Virus record (IMG/VR): IMGVR_UViG_3300027852_000047
Location: 1 to 51,829 of that record
DNA: 51,829 nucleotides
Source: a virus
Direction: 5' to 3' (one strand)
Shown here one piece after another: positions 1-8,113 of the stretch. Made by a program: the position numbers and the translations under genes. The stretch's first letter is position 1. Each line of letters begins with the position of its first letter. A model generated the notes under the pieces. The model saw only the letters and a program-made list of their open reading frames with translations, was not told the origin of the DNA and made no database searches.

Positions 1-9
1 TTCCGATCT
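1..9. other. Probable Illumina adapter remnant
   Basis: The first nine bases, TTCCGATCT, equal the 3' end of the standard Illumina TruSeq adapter. They do not match the corresponding place in the right-hand copy of the terminal overlap, apart from the final CT. I infer untrimmed adapter rather than phage sequence. Confidence 0.8.
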
Positions 10-133
10 CCACTTGGCTGGACGAGTATTCAAAGCGTGGCAGCCCACGACGCCATACTGGGTCAACCCGCACCCCATCCCGCGAACATGGCCCCGGGTT
101 TGTGTGATTGATCCACACAAGCGCAAGCCCTGT
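8..133. repeat. Left copy of 126-bp terminal overlap
   Basis: Bases 8-133 are identical to 51704-51829. The repeat lies inside the terminase coding sequence and reads through in frame when the ends are joined. It is best explained as the overlap of a circular or circularly permuted assembly rather than a physical direct terminal repeat. Confidence 0.9.
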
Positions 134-748
134 GCGGTCCTGTGGGCTGCTATCACGCCAGACGATAGGTTGATTGTGTACCGCACGCTGTTTGACAAGA
201 ACCTCCCCACCATCTCTGACGTAGCGGATCGCATGAAAGAGCTGGAAGGTTGGTTCAAGGATTCCAGCGGCAAGTACCATCCAACCCCAGATACAGAACC
301 TGTGATGTTCCGGATCATTGACACCAGCTCCAAGGAGACTGACGCCACATCTGGATCGTCTGTGTATGAGGCGTTTGCCAATGCAGACATCTACTGCGCA
401 CTAGCGCACAAGCGCAACGCACAAGCAGGCTACGATGCAATACACACAGCGCTCAAGGTGGACACGGAGTGGGGTTCTCCTGGGATTGTAGTCCACAACG
501 TCTGCAGCGAACTCAAACATGACTTCATGAATTTCTGTTACGAGGACTGGCAGACCGCCAGAATGCGTGACCTCAAGGGAGAACGGGAAGACTACCGTAA
601 GTACGATGATGACTTCATCGACTGTTTGCGCTACATCTTCCAGATGCGTATTACCTACGTGATGCTTAGGCGCGAAATGGTCCATCAGGCTAGGGATGAG
701 TCTTGGGCTATACAAAATGGGCGCGTGGGCGCTAGGAGCTACCAGTGA
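8..748 (+). CDS. terL: Terminase large subunit, C-terminal nuclease part (partial)
   Basis: This is the 3' part of the packaging motor gene. It continues in frame from the ORF that starts at 50903, giving about 513 residues in the circular genome. The part here carries the RNase H-fold nuclease that cuts concatemers. The visible acidic positions are the D of VIDPHKRKP, the D of FRIIDTSS and the DDDFIDCLRYIF cluster near the C-terminus. The gene ends in GTGA, shared with the start of the next gene, so the two are translationally coupled. It is broken only by contig linearisation. Confidence 0.88.
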   Translation, partial: LHLAGRVFKAWQPTTPYWVNPHPIPRTWPRVCVIDPHKRKPCAVLWAAITPDDRLIVYRTLFDKNLPTISDVADRMKELEGWFKDSSGKYHPTPDTEPVMFRIIDTSSKETDATSGSSVYEAFANADIYCALAHKRNAQAGYDAIHTALKVDTEWGSPGIVVHNVCSELKHDFMNFCYEDWQTARMRDLKGEREDYRKYDDDFIDCLRYIFQMRITYVMLRREMVHQARDESWAIQNGRVGARSYQ

Positions 749-1116
749 CCGATATCCTCAAAGCAAGCATGAACGCTACCTTGCACCTGACCAAAGACGG
801 AGACACGGTACACAAGCTCTCATACTACTCAGGTGAGCAGGACTACCTCAAGAAGTCGGCCCAGCGATTCGTGCTGGAGACTAGTATGGTTACGCCAGTA
901 GAAGTGGATCTGTATGGAATCGGCACTGACACTAGCGCAGCCCAGTTACTGGTAACTACCGATAGCCCAGTCAAGGTGGCCGTAGGCAACATTACGTACC
1001 TGTGGGAAATCAGTGGGGCAGCCATGATGGTGGGTGCCGTTTCTCATGTATACGTACTCAACGAATCGACCACTAACGTGGCTAATGTGGAAGTGGTTGT
1101 ATCTGATGACGGTTAA
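745..1116 (+). CDS. Small structural protein related to C-terminus of the 8.1-10.0 kb adhesin
   Basis: A protein of 123 residues starting at a GTG that overlaps the terL stop. I recognise no named family. Its second half (LLVTTDSPVKVAVGNITYLW ... VSHVYVLNESTTNVANVEVVV) resembles the last 65 residues of the long fibre-like protein ending at 10026 (VSHVYVRNNSTSTEVAVDILL). It is therefore probably a beta-rich virion module, perhaps head decoration or a fibre tip. It sits between terL and portal and overlaps the portal start by 11 bases. Confidence 0.7.
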   Translation: MTDILKASMNATLHLTKDGDTVHKLSYYSGEQDYLKKSAQRFVLETSMVTPVEVDLYGIGTDTSAAQLLVTTDSPVKVAVGNITYLWEISGAAMMVGAVSHVYVLNESTTNVANVEVVVSDDG

Positions 1117-3421
1117 GCTCTCGGACAAATACCAAGAGGAACGCGGACGTGAGTTAGTCAAACTCATTGAGGATGATATTACCAACCGTATGCCCGCCCT
1201 CAAGCGTGTAGAGATCGCCCGTCGCCTGATTTACGATGATGGGCTGGGCTCAGCTGCTCCGTGGGACGGAGCTAGCGATGTACACTTGCCTTTGATCCTT
1301 GAGAAGATTGAAGCTGGGGTGCCGCGCGTAGTCAACGCGTTCTTTGGGGTGGACCCCATGGTCATCGTGAAGCGTACTGCTAGGGAATTCAATGTTGACG
1401 ACACTGCGCAGTCCGAGGCTTATCTCAACTGGGCGCTAGTGTCAGACATCCCACACATGTTCCTTACGTTTGAGAACTGGACGCGTAACGCATTCAGTGA
1501 CGGAGTGTCCTACGTCAAGGCATTCTGGCGCAGAGAGTGGCGTAATATTGTGGAAGTACGGCGCGTAAAGTTGCTGTACGACATTGGGGATCTTGACCAG
1601 TTTGGTAATGAGATAGAGAACGCCCGCGATAAGTCTGGGGCGGAGATTCTTACTGAGATTTTCGGCATGCCCAGTGCGGTCCATGGGCTGATGGACTACC
1701 GAAACTTGGGTAAAGACGAAGAGAAAATCGACGGGTCTACGTGGCTGGTGGACTTTATCGAGGAACGTAGGCGCCACAGTGCGCGCGTTGAAATTGCCCA
1801 GAGCGAGTTTGTAGACGAGTGGGAAGTGCGCATCTTCCGCAAGGTACTGCGTCACGATCATCCTGAAGTTCAGGTTATGGAATATGAGGATCTCATACTT
1901 CCGTACCGCGCTACAGACATACAAGAGGCTCCCAGAGTCACTCAGCAGTATTGGCTGACGCCTAAAGAGATTGCTGAACGGGTGGAGTCTGGCGAATGGC
2001 AACTTACTGAACAAGATATTACGTCTATCAAGGCACGCAGTACGGGGCAGCACCAAGACGAAGTTACTGACAATCGAGGGCTCAAGAACGAGAAAGACTC
2101 GGCTGTTGGGGATCAGGTGTACAATCGCCCAGAGGCTACTCCGCAGACAGCGGACGGCAATCTGGCGTATGACAATAACAAAGTCTTAGTGTTCGAGATG
2201 TACGCCAAAGAAGACTTGAACGAAGATGGCGACGACGAAGATGTGATATACCAGATCATCTATGGTATACGCAAAGTCGCAGCAGTAACGTATTTGGATG
2301 AAGAGTTCCCCGGCGGGCTACGTCCGTTTGTGGCACAACATTACATGCCTATCAGTTCCAGATGGGCTGGGTTGGGCCTCGGAGCTATTCTGTCAAACCT
2401 GAACATTGAAGCTGATGCTATCCTGAATAGTGTCAACAATGCGCAGGAAGTGATAAACAACCCATACTTCTTCTACCAACCTGCAGCGTTCAATACTAAT
2501 ATGGACGTGTTGCAGGCTGTAGCCCCGGGACAGGGTATTCCGGTCATGGATGTCAAGGGGATCTTCTTCCCATCATTCCAGCAGCAACCGCTTGCCAACT
2601 TGGGACACTTGGACTCTGTACTGCTGTTTGCTGACCGCGTGTCTATCAGCCCAATGCAGGCGGGCTCGTCGCAGGTGCGTAACGCACCGCGCACAGCGCG
2701 TGGGACTATGGCGCTGCTGTCTGAAGGCGGCGTGAAGCTGGAGAATCTCATTACCCGGCTCAAGTTTGAGAGCTGGGCTCCGTTGATGCAATTGATCATG
2801 GAACTGTACGCAGCTAACATGCCTGACCAGCGCTGGTACAATGTTACCGGCGAAATGGAACCAAGGCGTGTGACCCCAGCTGATATACGTGGCGACTTCG
2901 AGTATACGTTCGCTGGCAACACCATGAATACTAACCGGGGGCTCATGCAGCAGGAAGCACAGATCCGCTACCAGACGCTCATGACACACCCGGACAACGC
3001 ACAAGATCCTGCGGCCAGACGTGCTGCGCTTGAGGACTTTCTCAACCACTTCGGGGACAACTGCGACAAGTCCCGCCTCATTCCGGCTATGCCGGGGCAG
3101 GGCTCGTACGCACACGGACCCATGGATCAGCGCTCTGAGATCGAGGCCATGTGCAATCTGATCCATATCGCAGTGCTGCCCACTGACGATGATGCTACTC
3201 ACATCAAGGATCTGCAGACCTTCATCGGTTCCTCCAGATTCCAAGATCTCGACCAATCTGTCGTGGCTCTGATTGGGGCTCACCTCAATGAGCATAACAC
3301 CGCAATGCAGTTTAAAATGTCACAAGCCCAGACGGCACAGCAGCCGGGCACGGCCAATAACATCCCAACGATGGAGACAGCTGGTGCTGAGCTGGGAGGG
3401 CTTGAAGGAGGGATTCAGTGA
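1106..3421 (+). CDS. Portal protein
   Basis: A protein of 771 residues that would form the dodecameric ring through which DNA enters and leaves the head. Supporting features are its place right after terL, its length (like P22-type portals), and a mid-C-terminal segment typical of podovirus portals, with NLNIEADAILNSVNNAQEV, the NNPYFFY stretch and a tunnel-helix-like region near NAPRTARGTMALLSEGGVKL. I chose ATG 1106 because it overlaps the previous stop as neighbouring genes do. An upstream in-frame start at 1034 would add 24 residues with no good ribosome site. Confidence 0.85.
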   Translation: MTVKLSDKYQEERGRELVKLIEDDITNRMPALKRVEIARRLIYDDGLGSAAPWDGASDVHLPLILEKIEAGVPRVVNAFFGVDPMVIVKRTAREFNVDDTAQSEAYLNWALVSDIPHMFLTFENWTRNAFSDGVSYVKAFWRREWRNIVEVRRVKLLYDIGDLDQFGNEIENARDKSGAEILTEIFGMPSAVHGLMDYRNLGKDEEKIDGSTWLVDFIEERRRHSARVEIAQSEFVDEWEVRIFRKVLRHDHPEVQVMEYEDLILPYRATDIQEAPRVTQQYWLTPKEIAERVESGEWQLTEQDITSIKARSTGQHQDEVTDNRGLKNEKDSAVGDQVYNRPEATPQTADGNLAYDNNKVLVFEMYAKEDLNEDGDDEDVIYQIIYGIRKVAAVTYLDEEFPGGLRPFVAQHYMPISSRWAGLGLGAILSNLNIEADAILNSVNNAQEVINNPYFFYQPAAFNTNMDVLQAVAPGQGIPVMDVKGIFFPSFQQQPLANLGHLDSVLLFADRVSISPMQAGSSQVRNAPRTARGTMALLSEGGVKLENLITRLKFESWAPLMQLIMELYAANMPDQRWYNVTGEMEPRRVTPADIRGDFEYTFAGNTMNTNRGLMQQEAQIRYQTLMTHPDNAQDPAARRAALEDFLNHFGDNCDKSRLIPAMPGQGSYAHGPMDQRSEIEAMCNLIHIAVLPTDDDATHIKDLQTFIGSSRFQDLDQSVVALIGAHLNEHNTAMQFKMSQAQTAQQPGTANNIPTMETAGAELGGLEGGIQ

Positions 3422-3630
3422 ACGTAAGGAATTGGGACCTATCATCCGCTGCGCAGGAGTTGCTCAACGCTCCAGCTATGTCTGAAGTGTGCCGCGAACT
3501 CAATCGCAACGCACACAACGAGTCAGCACGCATCGGAGTGATGGAGTGGACCACCTTGGAAGACCTGCGGTATGCACAAGGCATCGTTGCAGGCATTAAA
3601 CAAGCTGCAGCCATGTTTGGCCCAGCATAG
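3418..3630 (+). CDS. Hypothetical small head-region protein
   Basis: A 70-residue protein starting at a GTG that overlaps the portal stop (GTGA). It is mostly helical by inspection, with LSSAAQELLNAP followed by a segment with many Ala, Ile and Leu. No family is recognised. Its position between portal and scaffold suggests a minor head or packaging accessory role. Confidence 0.65.
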   Translation: MNVRNWDLSSAAQELLNAPAMSEVCRELNRNAHNESARIGVMEWTTLEDLRYAQGIVAGIKQAAAMFGPA

Positions 3631-3644
3631 ATCGAAAGTACACT

Positions 3645-3848
3645 ATGCCTCTCAAGGGTTTGTTTCGCACTCCGGGACACCGCAAGACCGAGAACAAAAT
3701 CAAGGTAACTAAGCGGAAGATCACCAACGTAAAGAGCGCTAACAAGTTCTTGCGTGGCGAAAAGATGCTTATGGCTGAGCACTCGCGTGCTACAGCTGGC
3801 CTTGCTGGCGCTAGACTGCGTCAGCAGAAACGCCGCAAAAGCAAGTAA
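3645..3848 (+). CDS. Small highly basic protein
   Basis: A protein of 67 residues with an extreme Lys/Arg content (KKxTKRKITNVKSANKFLRG, and a C-terminal RLRQQKRRKSK tail). It starts at ATG 3645, 14 bases after the previous stop. The charge suggests binding to DNA or to an acidic partner such as the scaffold just downstream. No family is recognised. Confidence 0.65.
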   Translation: MPLKGLFRTPGHRKTENKIKVTKRKITNVKSANKFLRGEKMLMAEHSRATAGLAGARLRQQKRRKSK

Positions 3849-3859
3849 TAACAACCAAC

Positions 3860-3899
3860 CCTCCGGATTCGCTCACCGATGCGTTATTCGGAACGGAGG
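3860..3899 (+). promoter_or_regulatory. Hairpin that can hide the scaffold ribosome site
   Basis: CCTCCG at 3860-3865 is complementary to CGGAGG at 3894-3899. The second arm is the Shine-Dalgarno sequence of the gene starting at 3905. Pairing would sequester it, so translation of the scaffold could depend on structure. This is inferred from the sequence only. Confidence 0.4.
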
Positions 3900-3904
3900 A
3901 TCAC

Positions 3905-4711
3905 ATGACCGACCTTTTGGGAACCTTACCCGAACCTTCTGTTACCACAGAACCTGAGCCCACTCCTGATCCCGTCGCAGGTAAAATTGACGGTCAGGGC
4001 GAAGACACTGGTGACGACGGGGATCGGACTATCGACAACGTACGTGGAGAACTGGTACGCAAACTGGACAAGCAGAATGAGTCACTCACGGCAGCACTAG
4101 CTGCCATGCAGACTCAGATCGCCAGTCTAGCTACCCCAGCTCCTGCGGAACCTGCCGCCCAACCTGCTTCAGTTGAGGACGCTACCTCAGACCAGTTAAT
4201 CGCAGTGCGCGATACGTTGGAGGCTGAGGACCCGAGACGAGCCCAATTCGATACGATGATCCAAGAGAAACGTATCGCAGAACTTGTAGACGTAAGAGTG
4301 ACGCAGACCACGGACAGAGAACGTCGTGAGCAGCTGCGTCGAGAATCCAATCAGTTCGCTGTGGATCGCTGGCCGGAGATAACCAAACCCGGTACGTTCC
4401 GCACAGAAGTGAACGCCAGATTGGCTTTGACTGGCACTGAGGCCCCGGACGCAGTACTTGCTGCAGCCAACGAAGTGGGCCTTCAGAAGGGACTCACGCC
4501 AGCTACGGCTGAGCCCGCTATGCGCGGTGGTGGAAATTCCAGTATAGCTGGAGGACATACCACGGCACCTGCCGGTAATGATACAGATACGTCTGTCTCG
4601 GATACTAAACTAGAAGGACTCGCCAAGAGTTTGGCTAACGCCATGCCTGACGGCAAGTTTGACCTCGACAAAGTGCGCAAGAATGCTGAAGCATATGCGC
4701 GAACGAAGTAG
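3905..4711 (+). CDS. Probable head scaffolding protein
   Basis: A protein of 268 residues with an acidic, Pro/Glu-rich N-terminus, a helical centre with coiled-coil character (LVRKLDKQNESLTAALAAMQ) and a helical C-terminus (KFDLDKVRKNAEAYARTK). It lies between portal and capsid, where podoviruses place the scaffold, and has a strong ribosome site (CGGAGG, 5 bases upstream of ATG). Scaffolds diverge rapidly, so the call rests on composition and position. It would guide procapsid assembly and then be expelled. Confidence 0.7.
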   Translation: MTDLLGTLPEPSVTTEPEPTPDPVAGKIDGQGEDTGDDGDRTIDNVRGELVRKLDKQNESLTAALAAMQTQIASLATPAPAEPAAQPASVEDATSDQLIAVRDTLEAEDPRRAQFDTMIQEKRIAELVDVRVTQTTDRERREQLRRESNQFAVDRWPEITKPGTFRTEVNARLALTGTEAPDAVLAAANEVGLQKGLTPATAEPAMRGGGNSSIAGGHTTAPAGNDTDTSVSDTKLEGLAKSLANAMPDGKFDLDKVRKNAEAYARTK

Positions 4712-4719
4712 GAGGGGAC

Positions 4720-5283
4720 ATGCCTAAAGGAACTCCCACTAAGACAACTAAAGCAATAGAACGCCTCGAAGCCCAGAATATTGCGCTTCAGGAACAACTT
4801 GCAGGCATGGCTTTGCAACTCAAAGCTAGGTTCGAGCAAGAAGGTGGCACCGAAAAGGCACTTGAACGTGTGGTGCTGAAAGACGATCCTTTCGACGCAC
4901 AGAACCCCATGCGATTCACGGAACAACCGCCGGGTAAAAGACTTGGGTGGAAGAACGTGGACTTCCGCGATCAGCGGATCGGATGGAAGGGCTGGACGCC
5001 AGTTACGTGGGACAGTGAAATCGGCAAGGCGGTAGCTGAGGGCAAGTACCTTATCAATCCGCCAGCTCGCCTAAAGGTGAGCGAGTCCGATAACAATTAC
5101 GTAATGCGCGGGGCCGATACTGTGTTGGCTTGGATTACTGAGGAACTTTTCGATGCACGGATGCATAATCATACAGAGCGCACCAATGCGCGCACTAAGA
5201 ACGCTGGCCGATTGAATCTCCCCGGACAAGAAGGGGTGCAGGAAATTGGTAGTGTTACTGTGAGCAAAGGAGCGCCAAAATAA
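4720..5283 (+). CDS. Hypothetical head protein with N-terminal coiled coil
   Basis: A 187-residue protein. Residues about 10-45 form a likely coiled coil (IERLEAQNIALQEQLAGMAL). It is followed by a Trp-rich globular section (KRLGWKNVDFRDQRIGWKGW) and a C-terminal region without recognisable motifs. The ribosome site is GGAGGGG. Its place between scaffold and capsid suggests a virion component such as a decoration or minor capsid protein, but I recognise no family. Confidence 0.65.
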   Translation: MPKGTPTKTTKAIERLEAQNIALQEQLAGMALQLKARFEQEGGTEKALERVVLKDDPFDAQNPMRFTEQPPGKRLGWKNVDFRDQRIGWKGWTPVTWDSEIGKAVAEGKYLINPPARLKVSESDNNYVMRGADTVLAWITEELFDARMHNHTERTNARTKNAGRLNLPGQEGVQEIGSVTVSKGAPK

Positions 5284-5295
5284 GAGAGGAAATAC

Positions 5296-5880
5296 ATGCC
5301 GAATATTGATTCCCCCATGGGTCTTCGGCCTATCACCAATGCCCATGGTGTGATTCCTATTGAGACTTGGGCGGTGTCCGCTACGGCTAGTGCAGCTGCT
5401 TACGAAGGCTGCATTATGTACCGTACGGCTACTGGCGAAGTTGCCATTTCAAATGGTACTTCGGCCGCCCAGATCAATCACACCGTAGGCGTTGCTACGC
5501 ACTATGTCGCAGCTACCCCCGGCACTGGAGCAACTGTCAAGGTTACTAGTGACCCTAAGCAGAAGTACTGGATTCAGGGTGACGACGGCACCATCAATAC
5601 TGCAGCTGAGAAACTTGCTGCGCGCGGACTGTACGGAGTTCCTGTTAATCCCGCTGCGGGCAATACTACGACTCTGCAGTCCAAAATGGAATTGGACACC
5701 AGTGCGCTGGTGACTACGTGTGACACCAATGCTGACGGCACTATCCTGCAGATTGTGGATTTTGTCGAAGCTGCGGATAACAACTACGTAGGAACCACGA
5801 CCAATACTGCTAATGCGGCTTGGGTTGTGCAGATTCCTGAACGCTTCTTCCTCGGCTTTGCTGGCCGATCTGTACTCTAG
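5296..5880 (+). CDS. Probable capsid decoration / head protein
   Basis: A 194-residue protein beginning MPNIDSPMGLRPI. This N-terminal style is shared by beta-rich head proteins encoded next to capsid genes in many phages. The body is rich in Thr, Ala, Gly and Val with alternating beta-like patterns. It has a good ribosome site (GAGAGG) and ends 13 bases before the capsid start. I infer a head-surface or cement protein. The exact role is not shown by the sequence. Confidence 0.65.
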   Translation: MPNIDSPMGLRPITNAHGVIPIETWAVSATASAAAYEGCIMYRTATGEVAISNGTSAAQINHTVGVATHYVAATPGTGATVKVTSDPKQKYWIQGDDGTINTAAEKLAARGLYGVPVNPAAGNTTTLQSKMELDTSALVTTCDTNADGTILQIVDFVEAADNNYVGTTTNTANAAWVVQIPERFFLGFAGRSVL

Positions 5881-5893
5881 AAAGGGGTGACAC

Positions 5894-6805
5894 ATGAATT
5901 CAGCTGGATCTATTGCCCTTCGGCAACGATATACTGATCTTTTTGAAGATCGTCTCGCCTTTCTGGACGAGATTCTCGACGCTAACTACGACCATCCGTC
6001 TCTGACTTACCAGCGGTCCTTCAACGTGCGCGACTCTAGCCGTGCCTACGAAGAGATCACTGGGCTGACCGGCTACGGGCAGTACACTCAGAAGGCTGAG
6101 GGCGAAACCCTCGATTACGACACCAAACTGCAGGGCTACGACAAGCGCTTTACGCATGTCACCTTCGCCAAGGGATCCCAGATCTCTTTTGAGGCGATGG
6201 ATGACGACATCGACAATGCTATCTCGAATAGTTTGCCGATGCTTGGTCGCGCTGCACAGGTGTCCATCGAGACGTACATTTACAACGTCATCAACAACGG
6301 CTTTGCCACGGAAACCACTCCGGACGGCTCGTACATCTTCTCCGACTCGCATCCGCTTGTCGGCGGTGGTACGGCTGACAACCTCATCACTGGGGATCTT
6401 TCGATTGCCAACCTTGAGGCCGCGTTGAACCTGTTCAACGCTTCGGTGGATGACCGTAACATGCCTATCGACGTTGTGCCGCAGGCTCTGCTGATCCATC
6501 CGGATCTCCAGTGGCTGGCGGGCGAAATCATCAAGTCCACGCTGCGCTCGGATACTGCTAACAACCCGATCAACATGTTGAACGGAATCCTGCAGATCTA
6601 CACGTCGCGCTACTTGACCTCGACCGAAAACTGGTTCGTCCACAGTGTTCCTAACCAGCACCGTATCTTGGTGTACTGGCGGCAGGAGCCTGAATCGGAT
6701 CATGGTCTTGATTTCGACACCAAAAACATGAAGTCCAGTATGCTCTACCGTCTGTCGGCTGGCGCAGCTGACTGGCGCGGTTGGGTTGGCGGAAACGGAG
6801 CTTAA
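5894..6805 (+). CDS. Major capsid protein
   Basis: A 303-residue protein with the length and position of an HK97-fold capsid subunit. The N-terminus is helical and there is an E-loop-like stretch (AEGETLDYDTKLQGYDKRFTH). The central helix-rich region has IPIDVVPQ-like core features (MPIDVVPQALLIHPDLQWL), and the C-terminus holds the SDHGLDFDTKNMKSSMLYRL beta section typical of Mu gpT-like subunits. Codon use leans to C-ending codons (GAC, AAC, TTC, ATC) compared with flanking genes, as expected for the most highly expressed phage gene. Confidence 0.88.
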   Translation: MNSAGSIALRQRYTDLFEDRLAFLDEILDANYDHPSLTYQRSFNVRDSSRAYEEITGLTGYGQYTQKAEGETLDYDTKLQGYDKRFTHVTFAKGSQISFEAMDDDIDNAISNSLPMLGRAAQVSIETYIYNVINNGFATETTPDGSYIFSDSHPLVGGGTADNLITGDLSIANLEAALNLFNASVDDRNMPIDVVPQALLIHPDLQWLAGEIIKSTLRSDTANNPINMLNGILQIYTSRYLTSTENWFVHSVPNQHRILVYWRQEPESDHGLDFDTKNMKSSMLYRLSAGAADWRGWVGGNGA

Positions 6806-6806
6806 T

Positions 6807-7208
6807 ATGGGCCGTTCCAAAGCTGGACCCCCGCTCGCTGGTGCGTATGAGCACTTTGATTTTCTGTTCTCCAATGGCGCGGTAAGCGGCACGTACACAG
6901 CCAAGTCCAGTGTTCCTACTGGTATGGAAGTTGTACTGTATGGTGCTAGCGTAAACGTTGATGGACTTGCAGGAAATCCGCAGGTGGCTGTGTATCAGGA
7001 CGCAGTGTCTACTGCGATTTATACCGCAGACACCACGGTTGCTACCAACCTTGGGTACGTAGCCCTTTCGGCTACTGCTCTGGTTGATACCTCTTTGCAC
7101 GTTACTGTAACCAATGACTCTACTGCGGATGCGTTCGACGCGCTGCATGTGTCTGTGTTCGGTTACGTCAAGGAACATCCGACTGGCGTTGGCGAGGGCC
7201 GACCGTAA
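6807..7208 (+). CDS. Small beta-rich structural protein
   Basis: A 133-residue protein directly after the capsid gene. I chose ATG 6807 over the upstream TTG at 6786 because CGGAG lies 8 bases before it and the TTG would overlap the capsid gene. The composition is Val, Ala, Thr and Tyr in alternating strands (MEVVLYGASVNVDGLAG, HVTVTNDSTADAFDALHV). It is probably a head decoration or collar protein. The gene ends just before a strong terminator, closing the head gene group. Confidence 0.68.
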   Translation: MGRSKAGPPLAGAYEHFDFLFSNGAVSGTYTAKSSVPTGMEVVLYGASVNVDGLAGNPQVAVYQDAVSTAIYTADTTVATNLGYVALSATALVDTSLHVTVTNDSTADAFDALHVSVFGYVKEHPTGVGEGRP

Positions 7209-7216
7209 CATAATGT

Positions 7217-7245
7217 GCCCCCTCTTCGGAGGGGGCGCTCCTTTT
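7217..7245 (+). terminator. Rho-independent terminator after head genes
   Basis: A perfect 8-bp stem (GCCCCCTC / GAGGGGGC) is closed by a TTCG tetraloop and followed by GCTCCTTTT. It separates the capsid group from the glycosyltransferase and tail genes. It probably sets the high capsid to lower tail expression ratio. Confidence 0.85.
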
Positions 7246-7255
7246 AGGAGGGGAA

Positions 7256-8113
7256 ATGCCTGATAAGAAAAATACTGCGCTTGGCAAAATTGAGGTGGAT
7301 GTTGCGCTTGACGGCAAGCCGGATCTGCACATGATGTCGCGCAGCCCGATGAAGCTGGCGAATGCTCCGCACATTGTGGTGGCCATCCCGATTGGTGGTA
7401 AGCAGTTGTCCAGCGTGCTGAATTGCCCGGAGTGCGACAAGAAGTATAATGTATCATCTGGGTTCGTCACCCCTGCAGTGATCCCCGCTGTGTTCATGCT
7501 GCATCAGATGAACTGGGTGGCCCCGCTTAACGTGGCCATTTCTTACATGTTCAAGACGGGCATGCTCTCAGCCGAAGCCCGACAGGTCATGACCCAAGAG
7601 GCCATACGCACAGGCGCGGAGTTCATTTTCTATGTGGATGATGACACCCTTATCCCGCCTATGGGCCTCTACACGCTATACAATTTCATGCGGCGTAACC
7701 CAGATGCTGGGGCTGTGTCTGGAGTGTATACTACGCGTGAGACTCCTAACGAACCCCTCCTCTACACCGCGCACGGAGTAGGCTGTGACTGGGACATCCC
7801 AATGGGCCCGAACGCTACTCCAGTCCCCATCTTCGGGGCGGGTGCTGGCTGCTTACTGGCGCGCGTATCTGCTATCAAAGAGTGGCAGGACGAACATCCC
7901 GGCGAAGCCATCTGGTCTGATGCCAGAGCAATTGGCGCTGAGGGCGAAGGCTCCGTTATGTGGGGCCACGACATCAAGTTTTGCAGAAACCTGAACTCCT
8001 TGCAGAAACAGGTATTTGCACACGGTGCTGTGTTGTGCGACCATTACGACATGCGCACCAACAAGGTTTTCTCTGTTCCTGAAGATGCTCCCGGGCTGCA
8101 GAAGGGTAAGTAA
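7256..8113 (+). CDS. GT-A fold glycosyltransferase-like protein
   Basis: A 285-residue protein. The segment EFIFYVDDDTLIPPMGLYTLY has the DxD-type metal/nucleotide-sugar site of family 2-like transferases. It is followed by GAGAGCLLARVSAI and a MWGHDIKFCRNL segment matching the usual ED/HD catalytic region. Two Cys in NCPECDKKY near residue 60 could bind metal. It has a strong AGGAGGGG ribosome site and overlaps the next gene by one base (TAATG). Placed among virion genes, it may glycosylate a tail or adhesin protein or alter host surface sugars. The substrate is unknown. Confidence 0.78.
   Translation: MPDKKNTALGKIEVDVALDGKPDLHMMSRSPMKLANAPHIVVAIPIGGKQLSSVLNCPECDKKYNVSSGFVTPAVIPAVFMLHQMNWVAPLNVAISYMFKTGMLSAEARQVMTQEAIRTGAEFIFYVDDDTLIPPMGLYTLYNFMRRNPDAGAVSGVYTTRETPNEPLLYTAHGVGCDWDIPMGPNATPVPIFGAGAGCLLARVSAIKEWQDEHPGEAIWSDARAIGAEGEGSVMWGHDIKFCRNLNSLQKQVFAHGAVLCDHYDMRTNKVFSVPEDAPGLQKGK

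Noticed and set aside
8-133. 126-bp repeat as a genuine direct terminal repeat of the virion DNA
   Set aside because: It lies within the terL coding frame and is preceded by adapter sequence, so an assembly overlap of a circular map is more likely.
1034-1105. Extended N-terminus of the portal from 1034
   Set aside because: The extra 24 residues are an out-of-frame reading of the upstream gene, and no ribosome site precedes them.
5900-6904. Leftward 334-residue frame over the capsid gene
   Set aside because: Opposite to the capsid gene, whose strong codon bias produces long antisense open frames.
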